From: M3007 sp044350425
GTDB taxonomy: Bacteria > Bacteroidota > Bacteroidia > Chitinophagales > Saprospiraceae
NCBI GenBank assembly: GCA_044350425.1
Contig: JBILHS010000043.1
Coordinates: 1 to 42,012 of the forward strand
Direction of reading: 5' to 3'
Length of the DNA stretch: 42,012 nt
Shown: in pieces, positions 35,024-40,674 of the stretch
Position numbering within the stretch: the first letter of the stretch is position 1
Layout of the letters: each line of letters opens with the position of its first letter
Made by a program: the position numbers and the translations under genes
Notes under the pieces: generated by a model
What the model was told of the DNA's origin: nothing
Seen by the model: the letters and a program-made list of their open reading frames with translations, nothing else
Database searches by the model: none

Positions 35024-35947
35024 TCAATTCCCCGCCGCCAACAAATACAACACCGCCATCCGTACTGCTACCCCATTTTCCACCTGTTGCAGAATAATAT
35101 TGCTCGGGCCATCAGCAGCATCAGAAGAGATCTCTACCCCCCGGTTGATAGGGCCCGGGTGCATGACCACGATCTCACGGTCGAGCTCCTGCAGCATTTG
35201 CCGGGTGATGCCAAAATACTGGTGGTATTCGCGCAGGCTTGGAAAGAATTTGATGTCCTGCCGTTCGAGCTGGATCCGGAGTACGTTGGCGACATCGCAC
35301 CAGCGCAGGGTGTCCCGCACATCATGACTGATCTCGACGCCCAGGTCGCGGTAGTGTTTGGGAATCAGGGTGGGTGGACCGCAGACCCGCACTTTGGCCC
35401 CCAGTTTTTGGAGACAAAAGACATTGCTGAGTGCTACACGGCTGTGCAGGATATCGCCGATGATGGCTATTTTTTTACCGGCTATATCGCCGAGTCGTTC
35501 CCGGATCGAAAAAGCATCGAGCAGGGCCTGGGTAGGGTGTTCGTGGGTGCCGTCGCCGGCATTGATGATGTTGGCCGGGATTCGGCTGGAAAGATAAACA
35601 CAGGCGCCTGGAGCGGGGTGACGCATCACCACCATGTCTACTTTCATGGCCAGGATGTTGTTCACCGTATCGAGCAGGGTTTCTCCTTTGCTCACGCTGC
35701 TGCTGCTGGCTGCAAAATTTACAGTATCGGCACTCAGGCGACGTTCGGCCAGTTCAAAAGAAACCCGGGTACGCGTGCTGCTTTCAAAAAACAAGTTGGC
35801 CACCGTGATATCCCGCAGCGAAGGCACTTTTTTGATAGGCCGGTTGATCACTTCTTTGAAATTATCAGCCGTTTCGAAGATGAGCTGAATGTCGTCTTCG
35901 GTGATATTTTTAATGCCAATCAAATGGCGCGTAGAAAGTCTTTTCAC
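35024..35947 (-). CDS. pyrB: aspartate carbamoyltransferase catalytic subunit
   Basis: This 307-residue enzyme joins carbamoyl phosphate and aspartate in pyrimidine synthesis. Carbamoyl-phosphate binding residues are in ESSTRTRVSFE (S56-R61), K87 lies in SVSKGETLLD, HEHPTQALLD is at 135-144 and HPGPINRG is near the C-terminus. The length is normal. The start is GTG at 35945-35947 (MKRLSTRHLIGIKNI). That GTG is formed by the edge of an ACGGTNN array, which occupies the space directly upstream. PyrR normally precedes pyrB directly; here a four-helix-bundle gene on the opposite strand lies between them, and transcription from pyrR into pyrB is probably affected. Confidence 0.96.
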   Translation of the reverse strand: MKRLSTRHLIGIKNITEDDIQLIFETADNFKEVINRPIKKVPSLRDITVANLFFESSTRTRVSFELAERRLSADTVNFAASSSSVSKGETLLDTVNNILAMKVDMVVMRHPAPGACVYLSSRIPANIINAGDGTHEHPTQALLDAFSIRERLGDIAGKKIAIIGDILHSRVALSNVFCLQKLGAKVRVCGPPTLIPKHYRDLGVEISHDVRDTLRWCDVANVLRIQLERQDIKFFPSLREYHQYFGITRQMLQELDREIVVMHPGPINRGVEISSDAADGPSNIILQQVENGVAVRMAVLYLLAAGN

Positions 35948-35998
35948 GGTTTACGGTGCACGGTTTACGGTTTACGGTGCACGGTTTACGGTGCACGG
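35945..35998. repeat. 7-base ACGGTNN tandem array (left arm of gene-bearing pair)
   Basis: Eight units follow in register: CACGG, TTTACGG, TGCACGG, TTTACGG, TTTACGG, TGCACGG, TTTACGG, TGCACGG. The first unit provides the pyrB GTG start codon. The array is inverted relative to that at 36475-36516, and the four-helix-bundle gene lies between the two. Confidence 0.85.
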
Positions 35999-36080
35999 GG
36001 TTGGTATTTTGGTTAGAAGGTTGTATTTTTATGTAAATTCACCTAAAACTTAATTTAGCCAAATAGGAAAATTCAAAGAC

Positions 36081-36470
36081 TTGCGGGTATGGTCAGATGC
36101 TATGCTATTGGCAGAAAAGATCTACGCAGCAACAAAAAACCAACCGTTTTCACAAGATTTTGCACTTCGAAACCAAATCATACGTGCGGTAATCTCAATT
36201 TCTTCCAACATCGCAGAAGGAGATGAACGAGGGACCAACCGCGAAGCCGTTTATTTCTTTAATGTCTCAAAGGGTTCTACCGCAGAAGTTATTTCACAAC
36301 TCAACCTCGCCTATCGTTTAGGTTATTTCAATCTCGAAACCATGAACGACCTGGAAAACCAGGCCGAAAAAATCAGTGCATCTCTAAAAAATCTGATCCG
36401 AGCCCGAGGCGGCAACACCCCCCTTAAAGTCCTCCTCTGGCTACTATTCTCACTCCTAAAACCCATCTAA
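36081..36470 (+). CDS. four-helix-bundle protein (S23/23S rRNA intervening-sequence type)
   Basis: This roughly 129-residue protein of the four-helix-bundle/S23 family has VWSDAMLLAEKIYAATK, the conserved SSNIAEGDERGTNREAVYFF loop, and SKGSTAEVISQLNLAYRLGY. TTG at 36081 is the first permissible start. However, the same frame continues upstream as I-G-K-F-K-D-L-R-V-W, the typical N-terminus of the family, beginning at an ATA codon (36063-36065), so an original ATG may have been lost. Family members occur in 23S rRNA intervening sequences, beside diversity-generating retroelements, or alone. No rRNA or reverse transcriptase is here. The gene lies antisense between pyrR and pyrB, flanked by inverted ACGGTNN arrays. 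The function is unknown. Confidence 0.85.
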   Translation: MRVWSDAMLLAEKIYAATKNQPFSQDFALRNQIIRAVISISSNIAEGDERGTNREAVYFFNVSKGSTAEVISQLNLAYRLGYFNLETMNDLENQAEKISASLKNLIRARGGNTPLKVLLWLLFSLLKPI

Positions 36471-36474
36471 TCAT

Positions 36475-36516
36475 CCCCCGTCCCCCGTGTACCGTTCACC
36501 GTATACCGTGCACCGT
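36475..36516. repeat. 7-base array, reverse orientation (right arm of gene-bearing pair)
   Basis: Units in register are CCCCCGT, CCCCCGT, GTACCGT, TCACCGT, ATACCGT and GCACCGT, the reverse complement of ACGGTNN. The array ends directly against the pyrR stop codon (TAA at 36517-36519, minus strand) and begins five bases after the four-helix-bundle stop. Confidence 0.85.
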
Positions 36517-37062
36517 TTAAGGCTTTTTATCAAACAGTAAGATCTCGTCTCCTCCGTGTATTTCATCCCAGCGGACCTTCACATAAGCTTCATCCAGTGC
36601 ATCTACGGTGATGCCGACATAATCTGCCTGAACTGGAAGGTGCCGGTTGAAGCGGCGATCCACCAATACCATCAATTCTACGGCACTGGGTCGACCATAG
36701 TCATTCAAAGCTGCTAATGCCGCCGAAATGGTGCGCCCGGTGTACAACACATCATCGATCAGCAGCACTTTTTTATCCGTAACAATGAAGTCGATCTCAT
36801 TGGGATGCGGCGCGAGTGGACCATCGGGCATTCGAAAGTCATCGCGGTGGAACGTGATATCGAGTTTTCCGTATTCGATGGTTTTGCCGAGCAATTGTTC
36901 GAGCCGGGCATGAATTCGATTAGAAAACAAGGTGCCGCGCGGCTGAATGCCTATGATACAGGCATCGGAGAAGTCGCCCCAGTCTTCCAGTAACTGGTGG
37001 CAAAGCCGCTCAATGGTGAGGGCGAAGCGCGGGCGATCTAGGAGGGTTTTTCCTGGTTGCAT
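36517..37062 (-). CDS. pyrR: PyrR bifunctional pyr regulator / uracil phosphoribosyltransferase
   Basis: This 181-residue PyrR-type phosphoribosyltransferase has the PRPP-binding loop VLLIDDVLYTGRTISAAL at 99-116, IIGIQPRGTLFSNRI and LDITFHRDDF. In Gram-positive bacteria PyrR binds pyr mRNA and also makes UMP from uracil. In Bacteroidetes it usually sits directly before pyrB, and its RNA-binding role there is less certain. Here it is separated from pyrB by about 570 bases holding an opposite-strand four-helix-bundle gene and two repeat arrays. The ATG is at 37060-37062. The upstream neighbour is a decayed toxin-antitoxin locus. Confidence 0.94.
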   Translation of the reverse strand: MQPGKTLLDRPRFALTIERLCHQLLEDWGDFSDACIIGIQPRGTLFSNRIHARLEQLLGKTIEYGKLDITFHRDDFRMPDGPLAPHPNEIDFIVTDKKVLLIDDVLYTGRTISAALAALNDYGRPSAVELMVLVDRRFNRHLPVQADYVGITVDALDEAYVKVRWDEIHGGDEILLFDKKP

Positions 37063-37085
37063 AAGTTGGGTGCGAAGGTAAGAAT

Positions 37086-37199
37086 CTACGCTTGACGATT
37101 ATCCAATACTGCGACAATTTCAATTACATCACCCTTGACCCTATAAATCAAGGATGTCTGTGGCGTTACGACACACTTTCGGCAGTCAGGAAATTTTTG
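37086..37199 (-). pseudogene. RelE/ParE-type toxin remnant (C-terminal part only)
   Basis: On the minus strand this frame reads FPDCRKCVVTPQTSLIYRVK, then GDVIEIVAVLDNRQA and a TAG stop. This is the C-terminal third of a Bacteroidetes RelE/ParE toxin (the usual pattern is RKCVVTKQTSLYYR...IEI...DNRQ). About 60 N-terminal residues are missing and no start is present. It overlaps the end of the antitoxin gene in another frame, so a deletion seems to have joined the antitoxin 3' end to the middle of the toxin. It should not make an active toxin. Confidence 0.65.
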
Positions 37200-37401
37200 A
37201 GAAAGATTCCACGTTCCCCGCTTCCAGATCAGAAAGTCCTTCGGCGATATCGGCCTGTTCTTTTTCCGTCAAAGCGTCCGCCCAATCCCCTTGCTGTGAC
37301 TCTGCCAACAAAGATTCGATGAGTGCCAAAAGATTTTCGTCTTCTAATTGAGCTAAAAGCTCAATAGTGTGCACTTTGCGTTCAGAAATGGTGGCTCCCA
37401 T
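37186..37401 (-). CDS. addiction-module antitoxin-like protein, partner toxin decayed
   Basis: This 71-residue acidic protein resembles the small 'addiction module' antitoxins that precede RelE/ParE toxins. It has LLAQLEDENLLALIESLLAE, then a Trp and an acidic helix (DWADALTEKEQADIAEGLSD), and ends LEAGNVESFSKIS. The C-terminus looks shortened compared with the family. The ATG at 37399-37401 is clear. Directly downstream in another frame is only the C-terminal part of a toxin, so this is probably an orphan antitoxin left after a deletion. The family assignment is moderate because such proteins are short. Confidence 0.6.
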   Translation of the reverse strand: MGATISERKVHTIELLAQLEDENLLALIESLLAESQQGDWADALTEKEQADIAEGLSDLEAGNVESFSKIS

Positions 37402-37479
37402 ACTTTTCTATATAAAATGTTCGTGCAAAAATAACCTTTTTCAGCATGTCATCCAACGTCCTGCCGCAAAACAATCCAC

Positions 37480-38610
37480 TCACTTTCGTTCAATTTCCCC
37501 GATCAAACCCTCCAACCCACGTTTGAAATGTTCATCCGTAGTTGTTTTATACACCTTTTTTAGCGCAGCCAGCGGCGAAACGCCGTCCGTATCCTTCCAG
37601 GGAAAATCCGGATGAAACATCGCCGCTCTAATGAAGTAGAGCACGCCGTATTGGGTCTCCTGGACTTCCAGCAAGGGCAGAACCAATTGCATGGCGCGAT
37701 ACCGTTCCGCTTCTGTAGCGAGCGATAAGAGGTTTTCATTCCAACTCCAAATCGCTTCGCTAAGCAGTTGAATTGCAATGGCAGGTTTTATGTCCTTGGA
37801 GATCTGCTCCATCAAAAAAGTGCGGCCTTCGGTGCAAGCGAAAGCAATGGGTGTATTTTCTGGCTGCGATAGGATCGTTCCGTATGCATACCTGCTGAGC
37901 AACCCGGAAAGCTGTATGCTTTTCCAGGCATCCTGCCAGATTCCGTTGCCATTGATCCATTCAAATACTTCATACTCGTATTGTCCCCAATCGCATTCAT
38001 TGAATGGGCGGTAGTCGATCACCGTATCCCTTTTCCAGCAGGAATGATGCTGATCGATCCACTCAAAAAGTGCTTTGTTTTGAGCTTCGAGGGGTTCAAT
38101 TCGCCGCAAGGCCAGCAAAGCGTCAAAGCGATTCATGGTTTTTCGGGTCTGAAATACCCACTCGGACAAAGTCTGATCCGGAGCTGCATGGAAATTGTAT
38201 CCACCAGGGTTTTCGTGCTGATAGGGCACGTACGCGGTGTTGCCGCGAAAAGGCCGTATGCCGGAAGGTACGGGATAAAACACCCTCGGATGATGCGGAT
38301 AAATGGGCGGATAGTACTGGCCGTAGAAAATGTACTCCGGAAATTCAGTGCCGGCAAATTCGTAACTACTTACCTCGATAGCGATCGTATCGGGTAGTGC
38401 AGTGGTGTCTTGTTTGATCACGTTTTGGATAACAAAACGACGGAGTTCATAGCCGCCTTCCCGGGTGTTTATGACGTATTTTGCTTCTGCCAGCGGCTTC
38501 GCGGTGAATATACAGGTGCTGTAATAGACCAGGTCACCCAATCCAAAACTGGGCAGTTCTTCAGCCTGCAAGGAAGCGGAAAGGAATAGGAAAATGAACC
38601 ATTTGGGCAT
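37480..38610 (-). CDS. exported protein of unknown function (376 aa)
   Basis: The start is the ATG at 38608-38610, giving a signal peptide (MPKWFIFLFLSASLQAEE); a reading to 38649 overlaps the upstream gene and lacks signal character. The mature protein contains YYSTCIFTAKPLAEAKYVIN, an FVIQNVIKQDTTALPDTIAI segment resembling a beta strand pair, and a tryptophan-rich helical C-terminal half (EVFEWINGNGIWQDAWK; AIWSWNENLLSLATEA). No family is recognised. It begins four bases after the stop of the propeller lipoprotein gene (38615), so the two form an operon and may act together at the cell envelope. Confidence 0.8.
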   Translation of the reverse strand: MPKWFIFLFLSASLQAEELPSFGLGDLVYYSTCIFTAKPLAEAKYVINTREGGYELRRFVIQNVIKQDTTALPDTIAIEVSSYEFAGTEFPEYIFYGQYYPPIYPHHPRVFYPVPSGIRPFRGNTAYVPYQHENPGGYNFHAAPDQTLSEWVFQTRKTMNRFDALLALRRIEPLEAQNKALFEWIDQHHSCWKRDTVIDYRPFNECDWGQYEYEVFEWINGNGIWQDAWKSIQLSGLLSRYAYGTILSQPENTPIAFACTEGRTFLMEQISKDIKPAIAIQLLSEAIWSWNENLLSLATEAERYRAMQLVLPLLEVQETQYGVLYFIRAAMFHPDFPWKDTDGVSPLAALKKVYKTTTDEHFKRGLEGLIGEIERK

Positions 38611-38614
38611 GGCG

Positions 38615-39769
38615 TTATGGCTTGTAGGCAAGTAAATTAGACGATCCAATCAGTAGCTTTCCATTGCCGCTGGCGCCTATGATCCCGCCAGAAGAACCCA
38701 TCGGATCCACCAGATGGACCCGCTTACAACCATCATTGATATCAATGCCTAGGATGTCCGGATCCCAGGGGTTGGTGGAATAGTATAAAATATCGCCGAT
38801 CAAAACCTGGTCGGTAGCGCCTGCATCATCCGGTTCATTCTGCCAGAGTATCTGGCCAGTGTTCGGATCGAGCGACATCAGGATGCCCGAGTTGCTGTGG
38901 AAAATGAGCCGGTCGTTCCAAAATCGCAGGGTGCAGACCTTTATTTTTTCGCCTTCCTGAAGTTCCCAGAGCTTTGCACCGGTACCGGCATCGAAACAAA
39001 ATACCCGAAAACGCAGGGCTACAAATACCCGTCCGTTCCGGATGTGAATGTTTCGCAGGCCGGGATAATACAGGTCATCATCGGGCAATGGGATCTGCAA
39101 GGTGTCCTTTTGGCTGAGGTTGAAGATCATCAGCGCTTTTTTGGTCGTTTCCACAAAGGTGATAATGGTATCTCCTGAGCTGGTTCTTCCTATGGCAGGA
39201 TCTCCAAGGTTGGTGACCACCTGAGGGTCATTTACCTGATAACGAAACAGTTCCTGCTGAGTGGCCATATCATACAGACCAATGGCATAATCCCGGTCTG
39301 TCATGCTGCCTTCGTGAAAATAGCCTGCTACCAGGCCTTCAAAAGGCCTGATATGGCCCTCATTATAGCCATCTGTAAATTCATAACCGATGGCGCCGAT
39401 CTTTTCATTGGATAGTTGCGCCAGATTTCTTCGCCAGATATCATTGCGGTAATTCCAGTAGAGGTAGTCCCCGTCCACATAAAAGTTGTCGATCCGATCG
39501 AGACCTTCCCAGGCCGGACTGAATTGGCTGCTTCCATCGAGGGTGTTCACCGTGACCAATTGTGGATTGTTGAGCCCAATGCCATAATAGAGTTCATTCC
39601 CGTGAATGAAGAAATTGGTCAGTCGTTCATCCGGTGACTCAACAGGGGCATTCCATTGAAATGCAGGAGCTGGCTCATTGAGCTGGCAGGTTGGGCTTTT
39701 TTTGCAGCCAAGGAGAATTGAGGCGCCTAAAAGAAGCGCAAAAAGGATTTTGAGTAAATGCAATATCAC
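38615..39769 (-). CDS. PQQ-like beta-propeller lipoprotein
   Basis: This 384-residue protein has a lipoprotein signal (FALLLGASILLGC, C22) and a propeller body. Its PQQ-like blade motifs include LDPNTGQILWQNEP, FDAGTGAKLWELQ and ILGIDINDG. It has no metal or PQQ-binding residues of a quinoprotein dehydrogenase, so a structural or binding role is more likely than enzyme activity. It should be anchored to a membrane facing the periplasm. The start is GTG at 39767-39769; a TTG two codons later is possible. It is followed by the 376-aa exported protein with a four-base gap. Confidence 0.82.
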   Translation of the reverse strand: MILHLLKILFALLLGASILLGCKKSPTCQLNEPAPAFQWNAPVESPDERLTNFFIHGNELYYGIGLNNPQLVTVNTLDGSSQFSPAWEGLDRIDNFYVDGDYLYWNYRNDIWRRNLAQLSNEKIGAIGYEFTDGYNEGHIRPFEGLVAGYFHEGSMTDRDYAIGLYDMATQQELFRYQVNDPQVVTNLGDPAIGRTSSGDTIITFVETTKKALMIFNLSQKDTLQIPLPDDDLYYPGLRNIHIRNGRVFVALRFRVFCFDAGTGAKLWELQEGEKIKVCTLRFWNDRLIFHSNSGILMSLDPNTGQILWQNEPDDAGATDQVLIGDILYYSTNPWDPDILGIDINDGCKRVHLVDPMGSSGGIIGASGNGKLLIGSSNLLAYKP

Positions 39770-39819
39770 CCCAGCAGAGATTTTTGAGTAAGAAAGGAAG
39801 GGCTGTTTTAGCGAACTAA

Positions 39820-39845
39820 ATATTTAGCGTCGCTAGCGCAAATAT
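39820..39845. promoter_or_regulatory. imperfect hairpin/operator candidate upstream of DUF6934 pair
   Basis: ATATTT...AAATAT arms with inner GCG/CGC frame the sequence TCGCTAG. It lies 25 bases before the start of the two-gene cassette, so it could be a binding site for one of its products. The function is inferred. Confidence 0.35.
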
Positions 39846-39869
39846 GACAAAAATTACCTAATTTGCATC

Positions 39870-40310
39870 ATGGTTGAAAATGCCTACCCTTATCTAGCCT
39901 CAGGAAAACTAACCCAAGCAACTTTTCAAAGTCTTGGGCCAAAGGGTATTGTCATAAAGGTTATTCGCTTTGAATATGTTAAAAAAAATCGCTGGAATTT
40001 AGGCTTTGGCGACTTCAAACGCGGAAAAATTGAGACAAATAAGATGACAAACAATGGTGATATGGTGAAGGTTTTGGCTACAGTTGCTGCTGCTACATCA
40101 GCGTTTTTGGAAGAGTATCCCGATCGTATTGTAGAGATAAAGCCTGTAGATGAAAAACGGAGAATGCTTTTTAATCTCGTTTTCAGTCGCCGATGGGAAC
40201 AAATTAAAGAAAAGGCGTTTGTTTTTGGACTTAAAGGAAATGAGCGAGAAATTTATTCTCCCCACCAATTCTACGATAGTTTTGAAATAGCCACTACTTT
40301 TGATTTATGA
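39870..40310 (+). CDS. DUF6934-type protein
   Basis: This 146-residue protein resembles the DUF6934 family of Bacteroidetes: VENAYPYLASGKLTQATFQS at the start, RWNLGFGDF, NNGDMVKVLATVAAATSAFL and a C-terminal RRMLFNLVFSRRWEQIKE. It has no signal peptide. The following gene overlaps it by four bases (ATGA) and encodes a small acidic protein, giving the layout of a toxin-antitoxin-like cassette. No biochemical function is known to me for the family, so the role is inferred from arrangement only. The ATG at 39870 is clear. Confidence 0.75.
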   Translation: MVENAYPYLASGKLTQATFQSLGPKGIVIKVIRFEYVKKNRWNLGFGDFKRGKIETNKMTNNGDMVKVLATVAAATSAFLEEYPDRIVEIKPVDEKRRMLFNLVFSRRWEQIKEKAFVFGLKGNEREIYSPHQFYDSFEIATTFDL

Positions 40311-40627
40311 GCAAGGTAACCACCTTTGAAGAAGCCCTCCAAAATCCTGCACATCAAGACATGTGGGAAGTAATTCGGTTTTTGGAAAAACACGAAGACG
40401 ATATTCTTTTCCCTGAGAAGTTTTTGGCTTCTCACAAAGATGCTATACTTCAAAAAATCCAGCACTTGCAAAATCAAGCCACTGCTTCTTCGCTAAAAGA
40501 TGCCCTGCTCGAAATCCTGAATGACATTCCAAGCCATGTGCCTGCCGAAATGCTCATTGAACTGACTCGTTTTGCCATCGAACAATGGGAGGCTCGTCCA
40601 TCTACTATAGTGATAGAAAAGATTTAG
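40307..40627 (+). CDS. small acidic protein partner of DUF6934 gene
   Basis: This 106-residue helical protein (TTFEEALQNPAHQDMWEVIR, KHEDDILFPEKFLASHKDAI, DIPSHVPAEMLIELTRFAIE) has no recognised domain. Its ATG overlaps the stop of the DUF6934 gene, so the two are translationally coupled. Its size, acidic character and position are typical of antitoxin-like partners, but no DNA-binding motif is seen. The function is unknown. Confidence 0.7.
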   Translation: MSKVTTFEEALQNPAHQDMWEVIRFLEKHEDDILFPEKFLASHKDAILQKIQHLQNQATASSLKDALLEILNDIPSHVPAEMLIELTRFAIEQWEARPSTIVIEKI

Positions 40628-40674
40628 TGCGACTCAAAGTCGCAGCTCCAATACCATTCCTTGTTAGACATTCC

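Noticed and set aside
35087..36016. Plus-strand 309-codon frame over pyrB
   Set aside because: It is antisense to a clear pyrB with all catalytic motifs and has no protein-family character.
36063..36470. Diversity-generating retroelement or 23S rRNA intervening sequence
   Set aside because: The four-helix-bundle family occurs in both, but no reverse transcriptase, template repeat or rRNA is in the window.
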